A stretch of 64,000 nucleotides of DNA, from positions 248,001-312,000 of the forward strand of contig NKIY01000003.1 in assembly GCA_002256345.1 (NCBI GenBank), given 5' to 3'. A program made the translations under genes and the position numbers. Below are positions 41,038-50,608 of the stretch, one piece after another. Within the stretch, counting starts at the first letter, position 1, and the number at the start of each line of letters is the position of its first letter. The notes under the pieces were generated by a model. It was given only the letters and a program-made list of their open reading frames with translations, had not been told where the DNA came from and searched no databases. This DNA is from Bradyrhizobiaceae bacterium PARB1 (GTDB lineage: Bacteria > Pseudomonadota > Alphaproteobacteria > Rhizobiales > Xanthobacteraceae).

Positions 41038-41686
41038 GGTTGGAAAGATGTTGTCGCTCGATCCCGTCATCGAGCCGAGCGCAAAACTCAAGGGCGCAAC
41101 ATTCGGTCGCTATAACGAAGTCGGCGCGCGGACCGTGCTCCATGAAGTGTCGATGGACGACTACTCCTATGTGGAGCACGAGTCCCAGATTGCCTATGCG
41201 ACGATCGGCAAGTTCTGCTCGATTGCATCCATGACCCGGATCAATCCCGGCAACCATCCGATGCAACGCGCATCGCAATCGCATTTCACCTATCGTGCCA
41301 GCGCCTATTTCCCCGGCGAGGCGGACGACGCCGAGTTCTTCGCATGGCGCCGTGAACACCACTGCACGCTCGGACACGACGTCTGGATCGGCCACGCCGC
41401 CGTCGTGCTGCCGGGCCGCCATGTGGGCACTGGCGCCGTGATCGCCGCGGGCGCCATCGTCACCAAGGACGTTCCGCCCTATACGATCGTGGCCGGCAAT
41501 CCGGCTCGCCCCCTTCGCCGTCGCTTTTCGGAATCGGTGGAACAGGGCTTGATGGATCTCGCCTGGTGGGATTGGGATCACGAAACGCTACGGCAGGCGT
41601 TACCGGATTTCCGCGCGCTATCGGTGGATGATTTCATAAGCAAGTATAAGGGCGTCAGACCGACGCAGCAGATGGACGTGACATGA
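41036..41686 (+). CDS. Hexapeptide-repeat acyltransferase of the phosphonate locus
   Basis: A 216-aa left-handed beta-helix transferase. [104 protein letters not shown] and the final helix match the xenobiotic acetyltransferase type found in phn operons (TIGR03308-like). The catalytic His is probably in NPGNHPM. Its role in phosphonate metabolism is uncertain; acetylation of an aminophosphonate, as PhnO does with a different fold, is a reasonable guess. The start may be 41036 or 41048 ([11 protein letters not shown]); the stop overlaps phnM (ATGA). Confidence 0.85.
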   Translation: MVGKMLSLDPVIEPSAKLKGATFGRYNEVGARTVLHEVSMDDYSYVEHESQIAYATIGKFCSIASMTRINPGNHPMQRASQSHFTYRASAYFPGEADDAEFFAWRREHHCTLGHDVWIGHAAVVLPGRHVGTGAVIAAGAIVTKDVPPYTIVAGNPARPLRRRFSESVEQGLMDLAWWDWDHETLRQALPDFRALSVDDFISKYKGVRPTQQMDVT

Positions 41687-42867
41687 CGGAACTTTTTATC
41701 GAAGGCGGACGAACCCTGCTTGGACAGGAGATCGGCGAAACCTCGCTTAAGATCTCGGGCAGCATCATCGCAGATGTCGGCAGCGCTGCGCATGGCACAC
41801 TTGGCATCGACGCGCGCGGCCTGCTGGTCATGCCAGGCATCGTTGACATCCACGGCGACGCCTTCGAGCGGCAATTGATGCCGCGCCCTGGCGTCGATTT
41901 TCCCGTCGATGTGGCGCTGATCGACAGCGACAAGCAGGCGATCACCAACGGCATCACCACTGTGTTTCACGGCACCACCTGGTCCTGGGAGCCCGGCCTG
42001 CGCGGCGCTGAGAATGCGCGCGCCTTACTGTCGGCCATCGAGACGCTGCGCCCGCAACTGGCGGCGGACACCCGCTTTCATCTGCGGCAGGAGACCTTCA
42101 ATCTCGATGCCGAAGACGAGATCATCGGCTGGATCGAGGATGGTCGCATCGATCTGCTCGCCTTCAACGACCACATGGACCTCACCGGCATTTCCAAACC
42201 GGCGAAGCGCGCGAAGATGGTGGAGCGTACCGGCCTCAGCGCCGAGGCCTTCGATCAGCTGGTGGAACGCGTGCTGTCCCGCGCGGATCAGGTGCCGGCC
42301 TCGATCAAGCGGCTAGCGGAGGCGGCAAATGCTGCAGGCGTCGCCACACTCTCGCACGACGATAGCAGCCCGGCCATGCGCAGCGGATTTCGCGATCTCG
42401 GCGTCCGCATCGCGGAATTTCCGATCAACGAAGAAACCGCAATCGCCGCCGCTGCGGCTGGCGACTTCATCGTCTACGGCGCCCCGAATGTGGTGCGCGG
42501 CGGCAGCCATACCGGCTGGACCAAGGCATCCGACATGATCGCCAAGGGCCTGTGCTCCGTGCTGGCATCGGACTACTATTATCCCGCTCAACTGCTTGCG
42601 GCTTTCCGCCTCATGCATGATGGCATCCTTGCGCTGCCACAGGCATGGTCGCTGATCTCGTCAGCACCGGCGAAGGCTGCCGGCCTCATCGACCGCGGGG
42701 AAATTACAGCCGGCAGCCGCGCGGACGTTCTGCTCATCGACGACAGTGTAGCGCTGCGCCCACGCGTCGTTGCCGTCATCGCCAATGGCAAACTCGCTCA
42801 TCTCGCCGATGCCGAGCGGCTGCGTCCTGCGGCAACCATGCCCCGAAAGGCAATTGCCGCCGCCTGA
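41683..42867 (+). CDS. phnM: Alpha-D-ribose 1-methylphosphonate 5-triphosphate diphosphatase PhnM
   Basis: A 394-aa amidohydrolase-fold enzyme of the C-P lyase pathway that removes pyrophosphate from the 5-triphosphate formed by PhnGHIL. The metal motif [25 protein letters not shown] near residue 50 is typical of PhnM, with His-x-Asp; SHDDSSPA supplies the later conserved His/Asp residues, and a conserved YYYP segment follows. It overlaps the acyltransferase gene. The C-P lyase core genes are absent here and must lie elsewhere if the pathway is complete. Confidence 0.93.
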   Translation: MTELFIEGGRTLLGQEIGETSLKISGSIIADVGSAAHGTLGIDARGLLVMPGIVDIHGDAFERQLMPRPGVDFPVDVALIDSDKQAITNGITTVFHGTTWSWEPGLRGAENARALLSAIETLRPQLAADTRFHLRQETFNLDAEDEIIGWIEDGRIDLLAFNDHMDLTGISKPAKRAKMVERTGLSAEAFDQLVERVLSRADQVPASIKRLAEAANAAGVATLSHDDSSPAMRSGFRDLGVRIAEFPINEETAIAAAAAGDFIVYGAPNVVRGGSHTGWTKASDMIAKGLCSVLASDYYYPAQLLAAFRLMHDGILALPQAWSLISSAPAKAAGLIDRGEITAGSRADVLLIDDSVALRPRVVAVIANGKLAHLADAERLRPAATMPRKAIAAA

Positions 42868-42887
42868 AGCGGCGCTTTCTCTGTTTT

Positions 42888-42939
42888 AGAGCATGATCCT
42901 ATCTGGAAACCGGTATCCACTTCCCGGGATCATGCTCTA
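42888..42939. repeat. GATCATGC palindromic repeat, copy 2
   Basis: A 52-bp palindrome with ends tagagcatgatcc and ggatcatgctcta and the core ccggtatccactt shared with the copy at 3971. It lies between phnM and the DUF1045 gene. It carries an in-frame ATG (42932) that would add six residues to DUF1045, but the ATG at 42950 looks more natural. Confidence 0.8.
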
Positions 42940-42949
42940 TGCTGCGGCC

Positions 42950-43651
42950 ATGAGTGAATATCCGAGATATGCGATCTATTTCGCACCCGACGCCGACCGC
43001 GCGCTGACGCGGTTCGGCGCCGAAACCTTGGGCTATGACGCCTATAGCGGCCATGAGATCGACCATCCCAAGGGCGTTCTTGCCGATTTTCCCGATTGGG
43101 CCGAGATGAGCGCCGATCCCCGCAAATACGGGTTTCACGGCACCCTAAAAGCGCCCTTCCCGCTCGCCAACGACAAGAACGAAGCAGATTTGCTCGCCGC
43201 GATCGACGAATTCGCTGGCGAACCACGCGAGATCCCGATCATCGCGCCGGTCGTACGCATCATCAGCGGCTTCACCGCTATCGTTCCGAGCGAGCCGGAC
43301 GACGATCTGCAATTGCTGGCTGAAGCCTGTGTGCGCGAATTCGACGCGTTTCGTGCACCGATGAGCGCGGAAGATCGCGCCCGCCGCAAGCCGGACGCGC
43401 TGACGCCGCGTCAGATCGAACATCTCGACGACTGGGGCTATCCTTACGTCTTCGAGGATTTTCGCTTCCATATGACGCTGACCGGCCGCCTCACCGAAGA
43501 GCGCGGCGCAGCGGCATTGGCGATGCTGCAACACCGGTTCGCCGAACTCGATATCGATGAATTGCCGATCGACAGTATCGCGCTGTTCAAGCAGGACAAC
43601 GCGACCACACGCTTCCGCATCATCAAGCATGTCGCATTGACGGAGGCTTGA
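42950..43651 (+). CDS. DUF1045 phosphonate-metabolism protein (2H phosphoesterase-like)
   Basis: A 233-aa DUF1045 (TIGR03223) protein, a regular companion of phnM in phn operons. It shows the two-histidine pattern of 2H phosphoesterases: FHGTLKAPF near residue 63 and FHMTLTGRL near residue 174. From this fold a cyclic phosphodiesterase or ligase on a ribosyl phosphate intermediate is plausible, but no reaction is assigned with confidence. The start at 42950 (MSEYPRYAIYF) avoids translating through the upstream repeat. It is the third gene of the rightward phn unit and ends 4 bp before the convergent methyltransferase. Confidence 0.88.
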   Translation: MSEYPRYAIYFAPDADRALTRFGAETLGYDAYSGHEIDHPKGVLADFPDWAEMSADPRKYGFHGTLKAPFPLANDKNEADLLAAIDEFAGEPREIPIIAPVVRIISGFTAIVPSEPDDDLQLLAEACVREFDAFRAPMSAEDRARRKPDALTPRQIEHLDDWGYPYVFEDFRFHMTLTGRLTEERGAAALAMLQHRFAELDIDELPIDSIALFKQDNATTRFRIIKHVALTEA

Positions 43652-43655
43652 GACG

Positions 43656-44867
43656 TCAGCGGCGGCGCCAGACGAACAGCGTGCCCTGTGCGGGCACGTT
43701 CGCTTCCAGGCGGATGTCGGTCGCTTGCTGTTCCAGCAGCTCGAAATGCTGGTCGGCAAGGCGCCTGACATATGCCCCCGCATGCGCGAAACGGCCGGAC
43801 GGCAGGATTTCAAAATCGCGCGCGCCATTCTCGATGCTCACAGCGAAAATTCCACCCGGCGTGGTCGCCCTGGCAACCGCTGCGATCAACGCATCGAGCC
43901 GACCAAAATAGATTAGCGTATCCGCGGCGAAGACAAGATCGAACATGCCGGGCTTCGCTGCGAGGTGCGCGAGTGCCTCGGCATGCTCGAGCGCGTCATA
44001 TACCGCCCGAGATGCTGCCCGCTCGAGCATCCCTGCAGAGAGGTCGACGCCGCCGAGCTTGCCTGCGACCGGCCGGAGATGTTCCCCGGCAAGACCCGTC
44101 CCGCAACCGAGATCGAGCACGTGACCGAACGAGGTGCGATGACGCCGGATCAAGGCGGTCAGGCGCTCCGGCACACGATACCCGAGAATATGCACCAGCT
44201 TGTCGTCAAAGCCATGCGCGAAGGCGTCGAAATGCGCCTCGACATAAGCAGGTGGCACGCGATCGATGGCACGGCCGGCGATCGCATCATTGAGATAGCG
44301 TTGCACCGCATCATCAGGCTTCGCAGCAATCAGCAGCTCTCCCAGATCTAAAGCGGTATCGCGATGGCCGTAGGCGCTGAGCAGGCCAAAGCCATCACGG
44401 AGCACGATGTCCATTGGCTCGGCCTCACTGCCCGCAAGCGCCGAATAGTTGGCGAGCGCATCCTCGGTCTCGCCCGCTATCATCGTTGCGTAAGTCCGGG
44501 CGCGCGCATAGCAGCGGAGGCTGTCGCCCTGGAGAGGCATCTCCATCGAAGCCATCTCGAAGGCTTCGGCGCTCTCCGGAAATCGACCGGTCAGATAGAG
44601 CGATTTTCCGAGCAGCAGACAGGTTGCCCCATCAACCGCACCGGCCGAGACAACCGCTTGCAGTTCGGTTGCGGCGTCACCATATCGCCCCGACCTGAAA
44701 TAGGTGACGCCCAACCCGAAGCGGGCATCGATCAGATGGGCATCGCGTGCGAGCGCTTGCTGAAAGGCATGTTCCGCTGTTGCAACATCGCCGGCTCTGT
44801 CCGCCGCGGCGGCGCGGCGAAGCCAGATCTGAGCATCGGCTGTTCCGGTGTCGGGAAGCTCTGACAT
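43656..44867 (-). CDS. TPR-containing SAM-dependent methyltransferase
   Basis: A 403-aa protein. The N-terminal half (1-190) is tetratricopeptide-like: AAAADRAGDVATAEHAFQQALARDAHLIDARFGLGVTYFRSGRYGDAATELQAVV and CLLLGKSLYLTGRFPESAEAFEMA. The C-terminal half (about 220-400) is a class I methyltransferase with VLDLGCGTGLAGEHLR (SAM loop), GVDLSAGMLERA and FDLVFAADTLIYFG. The fusion implies that the TPR part recruits a protein or glycan substrate. Similar two-part proteins occur in Rhizobiales. The start at 44867 is followed by MSELPDTGTAD. No partners are adjacent apart from the convergent phn genes. Confidence 0.83.
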   Translation of the reverse strand: MSELPDTGTADAQIWLRRAAAADRAGDVATAEHAFQQALARDAHLIDARFGLGVTYFRSGRYGDAATELQAVVSAGAVDGATCLLLGKSLYLTGRFPESAEAFEMASMEMPLQGDSLRCYARARTYATMIAGETEDALANYSALAGSEAEPMDIVLRDGFGLLSAYGHRDTALDLGELLIAAKPDDAVQRYLNDAIAGRAIDRVPPAYVEAHFDAFAHGFDDKLVHILGYRVPERLTALIRRHRTSFGHVLDLGCGTGLAGEHLRPVAGKLGGVDLSAGMLERAASRAVYDALEHAEALAHLAAKPGMFDLVFAADTLIYFGRLDALIAAVARATTPGGIFAVSIENGARDFEILPSGRFAHAGAYVRRLADQHFELLEQQATDIRLEANVPAQGTLFVWRRR

Positions 44868-45263
44868 CAGAATCGTCTCAAGAGAGATCAGAAACGAGGT
44901 GTACGTCTCTGATCAGGAGAATGCTTTCATCTAGACCTGTTGCAAATGCGCAGAAAGACGCACCGATACGACATGAGCAGCGCATCACCTGGCTTGCCTG
45001 AGATTGATCAATCGTCGGCTCGACCGATGCGCGCCGGAGACGCATCGTGGACGCATGCGCAACAATCGTCGGAGGAGAAATTTCATCGCATTTTATGTTT
45101 CGAGATATTTCAGAATCGAGCTGTATTTCACAAGGCATCGACGCACTCAATCGCAGCGATCAACATAATGTCAGACCGTGTCATCCACCCTTCATCGCGC
45201 TGACTCAGCGGCGCCCTAAACTGCCACTAGACAGTCCGCACACCACGATCATGGGAGTGCATC
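44868..45263. other. Intergenic region without a recognisable gene
   Basis: These 396 bp are less GC-rich than the surroundings. They hold only weak frames (an 87-codon frame on +, 44940-45203, starting at TTG, and a 90-codon frame on -, 45150-44878), neither with family features. The segment 45063-45170 is notably A/T-rich. Promoters for the flanking divergent genes should lie here. Confidence 0.5.
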
Positions 45264-45497
45264 ATGACGACCACCCAGACGACACAATCGCAGATGCCGC
45301 CGTTCGACGCGCAGCGCATTGCCGTGTTGCGCCAGGTGCTCGACATCGCCGTGGAGCAGATTGCCGTGCAATATCGCACACCGGCGACCAAGGCCATGAT
45401 GGCACAGATCATCGTCAGCCGTGCCGCCGATGGCATCACCGACACCAGCGCACTGGTGAGTCACGCCGTTCAGGCCGGTGCTGCAGGCGCCCCGTAA
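45264..45497 (+). CDS. Small protein of unknown function (77 aa)
   Basis: The ATG at 45264 is preceded by GGGAG and gives a 77-aa soluble, probably helical protein: MTTTQTTQSQMPPFDAQRIAVLRQVLDIAVEQIAVQY, then MMAQIIVSRAADGITDTSALVSHAVQAG. It has no signal peptide and no cysteine. I do not recognise it; small proteins with this pattern occur as unassigned genes in related bacteria. It is followed by a perfect palindrome and a T-tract terminator, so it is a monocistronic unit. Confidence 0.62.
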   Translation: MTTTQTTQSQMPPFDAQRIAVLRQVLDIAVEQIAVQYRTPATKAMMAQIIVSRAADGITDTSALVSHAVQAGAAGAP

Positions 45498-45513
45498 TTT
45501 CGCGATCGCGAAA
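45498..45513. repeat. Perfect 16-bp palindrome TTTCGCGATCGCGAAA
   Basis: A perfect palindrome beginning at the stop codon of the 77-aa gene. A related tttcgcgat occurs again at about 45547-45555. It could be a protein-binding site or a hairpin; the core GCGATCGC is a known overrepresented octamer in some genomes. Confidence 0.6.
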
Positions 45514-45626
45514 GGTGGGGAAGTCACTTTTTGCGATTTTGTTGCGTTTCGCGATGCATAAATGACCATCTTTGCGGTTTCGCATCGCCGCTGCCATGCC
45601 TTCGCCAAATTACCCCGTGACCTTTT

Positions 45627-45656
45627 GACCTCAAGTCAACGACTTGGGGTCTTTTT
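45627..45656 (+). terminator. Rho-independent terminator
   Basis: Arms gacctcaagtc and gacttggggtc pair with one G-T wobble around a 3-nt loop and are followed by TTTTT. It lies 130 bp after the 77-aa gene and 41 bp before the next. Confidence 0.8.
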
Positions 45657-45696
45657 ACGTGGTGGTTTTGTGCTTGGGGACATGATGGAGGCGACC

Positions 45697-45885
45697 ATGA
45701 TCATGTCTGCAAATTATCTTCGTGACCGGGCTGAAGATTGCAACCGCCTGGCCCGGCAAGAGAGCGACCTCGACATGCGTAGCATGTTGGCGGATCTCGA
45801 AATGGACTATCGTGCGAAAGCCGTACATGCCGCAGCCAACGGCTGGCGTGATCCACCGCGTTATTTCGAGAACGCTGAGATATGA
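45697..45885 (+). CDS. Small protein of unknown function (62 aa)
   Basis: The ATG at 45697 has GGAGG six bases upstream and gives 62 aa: MIMSANYLRDRAEDCNRLARQESDLDMRSMLADLEMDYRAKAVHAAA... The sequence is helical with repeating hydrophobic positions (LAR, MLADLEMDY). Small proteins with the pattern Y-L-R-D-x-A-E-x-C-x-x-L-A-x-Q are common, unassigned proteins in Bradyrhizobium-type genomes. In-frame ATGs at 45682 and 45685 are alternatives. It follows a terminator, so it has its own promoter. Confidence 0.65.
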   Translation: MIMSANYLRDRAEDCNRLARQESDLDMRSMLADLEMDYRAKAVHAAANGWRDPPRYFENAEI

Positions 45886-45982
45886 GGGCTTGATCTCGCC
45901 CTAAGCGGATTCGCTGCGGCGTCCACCGCTGTTCTTCACGACATTCCTGCGGCCGCGAGTGATGCCTTGCTACCGCTAAGAA

Positions 45983-47512
45983 TCACTCGCCCCAGGCCGC
46001 GAAGGCGTCGTTAAACGCGCGCTCGCCGGGCGCCCCCTTCTCGATCGCGATGATCGCCCGACGCTGATTGGTATAGACCAGCGGAATATCGAACCAGGAG
46101 CGCTCCTTCAGGAGCTGCAGGTTTCGAGCTTTGTCGCTCTCGACATTGCTGAGACCCACCAGGAAGAAGCCATCCGTGACCTTGACCGCGAGACCGGCCA
46201 GCGGTGTACCGCGGGCCTGCTCGTTGGACTTCATCAGGATGCCCGGGACATTGGCAACGCCGCCACCATTGAAATCCTGCGGCAGGACAAAGGTCAGCTC
46301 CGCCGTATGGCTCGCCGGCAAGGTGGAGTCGTTGTTGCGACGGAACGACATGGTCATCTTGAACTTGCGTTCTGGAATGTCGATGTCGGCGCGCACGGCG
46401 ACATCGCCGGGGCGACCGCCGCTGCCCTTGATCTGCTCGGTGCGCCACACCACGGTGCCGACGAACTGCTTGCCCTTCGGTTCCGACGGATCCTCGTCAT
46501 AAAGCACGACGCGTTGCGCCACCGGAGCAACCTGATCCGACGGCTGACCGACGCGATCGGTGATCTTCGGCCGTGGCGCGAGCGCACCATCCTTGTTTTC
46601 GCTGGTCGGCGCGGGCGTGCTGCCGCTGCCGCCGAGACCACGCACCATGCCCGAGATCTGAGGCCAGGCAAGGAAGGCGCCGCCCACAAGAATCAGCAGC
46701 AGACCGACAACCAGTAGCGTCTTGAAAGGGAACCCGCCACGAACGCGTTTTGGCTTTGGCGCCTTCGGCGTCTTGCCATCTACGCCGCCGGCAGGGACGG
46801 CCTCGGCATCCTGTTGATCATACGGCTGCTGCTCGTCGTAACCGAAGACCGCGCTACGATCTTCCATGCTCGGCTCGAGCCGGTCGAATTCCGGCGTTGG
46901 CGACGGCACGTTTGCATAGGTTTTGCGCGCAGCGCGATTGGCCTGCGCAGCGGCGCGGCCGAGATCGTCGACATCGGCCGTCACGTCACGGAAGCCACGC
47001 ATCGCTGCCTCGCCGCGATCGTCGCGGCCGGGCGACGGGACAGCTTGATCCGAACGGCGCGGCGGCGACGCCGGACGCGAAGCGCTCGCCTCACGCGGAA
47101 TCGGCGGCGGATCGACGCGCAACGTCCGCTGTGGGCGCTGTTCTTCCGGCGTGCGCGGCGGCGGCGGTGGCGCGACCGGCTGGCGACGGCTCGGCGGCGG
47201 CTCGGTCGGCGGCGTGCCCGCTCGCTGGGTGGCGCTGCGGAAGGCATCGCCGGCGCGAGGGCGATTTGCATCTGCCGCCCGCGATGCGTCGCGGGCCCGC
47301 TGGGCGGCTTCGGATTCGACCTTGCGGACGGCTTCCTCGAGCGACAGCCGCTCGCGGGTAATCTCGGATTCCGAGAGCGGTGGCTCGACACTGCGCAACT
47401 GCGCGATCAGCGCAGTACGGGCGCGTTCATAAAGCGCACGTCGTTGCTCGCCGGGGGCACTGGGGTCCAGGCCGGCGATGGCACGGGCAATCAGGGGATA
47501 GTAGTCAGCCAT
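45983..47512 (-). CDS. Single-pass membrane protein with disordered N-terminal half, function unknown
   Basis: A 509-aa protein. Residues 1-75 form helices (MADYYPLIARAIAGLDPSAPGEQRRALYERARTALIAQLR), then a long Pro/Arg/Ala-rich disordered part follows (about 80-255). One membrane helix is at about 263-283 (FKTLLVVGLLLILVGGAFLAW). A C-terminal globular domain of about 200 residues follows, with VVLYDEDPSEPKGKQFVGTVVWRTE and ADIDIPERKFKMTMSFRRNNDSTLPASHTAELTFVLP. The topology puts the C-terminal domain in the periplasm. This architecture recurs, without a known function, in Bradyrhizobium relatives. It is downstream of purA by 55 bp on the same strand, so it may be cotranscribed. Confidence 0.72.
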   Translation of the reverse strand: MADYYPLIARAIAGLDPSAPGEQRRALYERARTALIAQLRSVEPPLSESEITRERLSLEEAVRKVESEAAQRARDASRAADANRPRAGDAFRSATQRAGTPPTEPPPSRRQPVAPPPPPRTPEEQRPQRTLRVDPPPIPREASASRPASPPRRSDQAVPSPGRDDRGEAAMRGFRDVTADVDDLGRAAAQANRAARKTYANVPSPTPEFDRLEPSMEDRSAVFGYDEQQPYDQQDAEAVPAGGVDGKTPKAPKPKRVRGGFPFKTLLVVGLLLILVGGAFLAWPQISGMVRGLGGSGSTPAPTSENKDGALAPRPKITDRVGQPSDQVAPVAQRVVLYDEDPSEPKGKQFVGTVVWRTEQIKGSGGRPGDVAVRADIDIPERKFKMTMSFRRNNDSTLPASHTAELTFVLPQDFNGGGVANVPGILMKSNEQARGTPLAGLAVKVTDGFFLVGLSNVESDKARNLQLLKERSWFDIPLVYTNQRRAIIAIEKGAPGERAFNDAFAAWGE

Positions 47513-47566
47513 CTCGACTCAGTTTCGCGGGGCCCCTCAATTTGAAAGCCATACGGTAATACTTCG

Positions 47567-48859
<1,293 letters not shown>

Positions 48860-48905
48860 GTGGCGATAGTCCTCTGAAAATCCACGCGTTCAAGCGCGAT
48901 CGCCA

Positions 48906-48929
48906 CGGCAAAAGGTCTGCCTTTTGCCG
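48906..48929 (-). promoter_or_regulatory. Hairpin in the purA leader
   Basis: A perfect 10-bp stem (cggcaaaagg / ccttttgccg) with a 4-nt loop lies 47-70 bp upstream of the purA ATG. It could be an attenuator or mRNA-stability element in the purA 5' UTR, or a terminator for a preceding transcript; it is the only clear structure in the 254-bp gap 48860-49113. Confidence 0.5.
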
Positions 48930-49113
48930 GATCACGCCCAGGCATCCGCCCAAACGCGCCGAAGAGGACGCTGTCTGCGATGCAAACCGGGAATAAAGGA
49001 AGAAGACAGTGAAAACAAGCGTAAGAGCAGAGAAAACCGCCCCGTCAAGCCCGCGCAAACCTTTGATATCCCCTGAAAATCCGACGCAGTGTGGCGAGAA
49101 TGGGGCGAGATCG

Positions 49114-50028
49114 CTAGGTGTGGCGCAAGTGCCCGCGCATGACCGGAACGCAATAGCCAGCGATGCTCACGCGCTCGACCTGCCCGCCCCGCTTCTCGAC
49201 ATCGACTTCAATACGGCTCGGACGTCCCATTTCTACGCCCTGCGTAATGGTGACCCGGATCGTCGACTCTGATTCCAGATCGAGGCTGCCAAGAAATGCG
49301 CCGAGCGCGGCGGCAGCACTGCCAGTAGCGGGATCCTCCGGAATGTTGCTTAGCGGCGCGAACATTCTTGCGCGCAAGTTTTCGACGCCATTGCCGGTGC
49401 GGACATAGAGATAAGTCGAGAACCGGTCGCCGCTATGCCAGTAACGAGCACCGGCCTGGGCAAACGCATCCGCATTCGGCCGGGCCGCGGCTAGCGCCTC
49501 GAGATTGGCGAGCTCCGCGACGACGATCGGCAACCCCACGGAGACGATCCGAGGTGCATGCGCCGCGGTGGCGATATCTCCTGCAGCAAGCCCGACGCAG
49601 TTCGCCACGACCTGCCCTTCAACTTCCTGTCCGAGTTCGAGGCGCTGCGGAGCCAACACACGCGCACCGACAACATCACCACCATCGCGCAGAAGATCTA
49701 TCCTGACGAGACCGGCCTTCTCCTCGAAAACCATTTCGGAAGCGATTGGCTTGCCAAAAACATCGTCACTGCGACCAAGCACAAACGCGGTACCGACGTT
49801 GGGGTGTCCGGCGAAGGGAATTTCATCGGTCGGCGTAAAGATGCGGACACGCGCGGTGTGAGCAGGATCATCGGGAGGATAGACGAACGCCGTCTCGGAA
49901 TAATTAAATTCGCGCGCAATCAATTGCAACCGGCCTTCGGGAATGGAGCGCGCGTCGGGAATGACTGCCAAAGGATTGCCTCCGAACACCGTCTGCGTGA
50001 AAACGTCTACCGTCACGTAATCAACCAT
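49114..50028 (-). CDS. PhzF family isomerase-like protein
   Basis: A 304-aa PhzF-fold protein (diaminopimelate-epimerase-like twin barrels). MVDYVTVDVFTQTVFGGNPLAVIPDA, REFNYSETAFVYPP with the catalytic Glu of PhzF (here in NYSETAF), TPTDEIPFAGHPNVGTAFVL and the C-terminal NIPEDPATGSAAAALGAFLG are all typical. The ATG at 50028 gives the family start. PhzF proteins shift protons on small cyclic substrates; only one subgroup makes phenazines. It is divergent from a Rid-family gene 67 bp away, and the two may share a control region. Confidence 0.9.
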   Translation of the reverse strand: MVDYVTVDVFTQTVFGGNPLAVIPDARSIPEGRLQLIAREFNYSETAFVYPPDDPAHTARVRIFTPTDEIPFAGHPNVGTAFVLGRSDDVFGKPIASEMVFEEKAGLVRIDLLRDGGDVVGARVLAPQRLELGQEVEGQVVANCVGLAAGDIATAAHAPRIVSVGLPIVVAELANLEALAAARPNADAFAQAGARYWHSGDRFSTYLYVRTGNGVENLRARMFAPLSNIPEDPATGSAAAALGAFLGSLDLESESTIRVTITQGVEMGRPSRIEVDVEKRGGQVERVSIAGYCVPVMRGHLRHT

Positions 50029-50095
50029 GCCAACCTCCGCAGCGATGCTAAACTCGCCGAAATGATCGTCGAAAATAACATAGCGGGAGGAATCA

Positions 50096-50497
50096 ATGAT
50101 CGAAATTCGCCACATCAACCCACCCGCTCTTGGCGAGCCTCCCGGTTACTCGCAGGTCGTGGAAGCACGCGGCGGACGGACGATCTACATCGCCGGGCAG
50201 ACCTCCCTCGATTCCAACGGCGAATTGATCGGGAAAAACGATTTTCCCGCACAGGCCGTTCAGGTTTTCAGGAATTTATCGGTCGCGCTCGATGCGGCTC
50301 AATGCACCGTCGCCCATGTGGTCAAGCTGAATGTCTACTTGCGCGACATGTCGAACCTTGCCGCATATCGCGAGGCACGAAACCGCTTTCTCGATCAGGC
50401 GACGCCGCGCGCTGCTCCGGCGGTAACACTCGTGGAAGTGTCGCGGCTTTACGGGCCAGACTTCATGATCGAGATCGATGCAATTGCCGTAGCCTGA
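50096..50497 (+). CDS. Rid family protein lacking the catalytic arginine
   Basis: A 133-aa YjgF/YER057c/UK114 protein. It has the fold marks GRTIYIAGQTSLDSNGE, QAVQVFRNLSVALDAAQCTVAHVVKLNVYLRDMSNLAAY and FMIEIDAIAVA. In RidA the segment P-A-R-S/T-x-V-E-V holds Arg105, essential for imine deamination; here it reads P-A-V-T-L-V-E-V. It is thus more like the Rid4-7 subgroups and is unlikely to be a classical RidA deaminase. It is divergent from the PhzF gene and upstream of a CMD-family gene, so a catabolic role for an aromatic or N-containing substrate is possible. Confidence 0.88.
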   Translation: MIEIRHINPPALGEPPGYSQVVEARGGRTIYIAGQTSLDSNGELIGKNDFPAQAVQVFRNLSVALDAAQCTVAHVVKLNVYLRDMSNLAAYREARNRFLDQATPRAAPAVTLVEVSRLYGPDFMIEIDAIAVA

Positions 50498-50608
50498 ATG
50501 CAGTCTGGATGAACCCGCCTCAAATTGGTGACGGGCGCCTCAACCGGCCGACCTCGCATCGCCTGGCTCATGTGGGCTACAAACACGACGACAGGAAGAG
50601 AACATACC

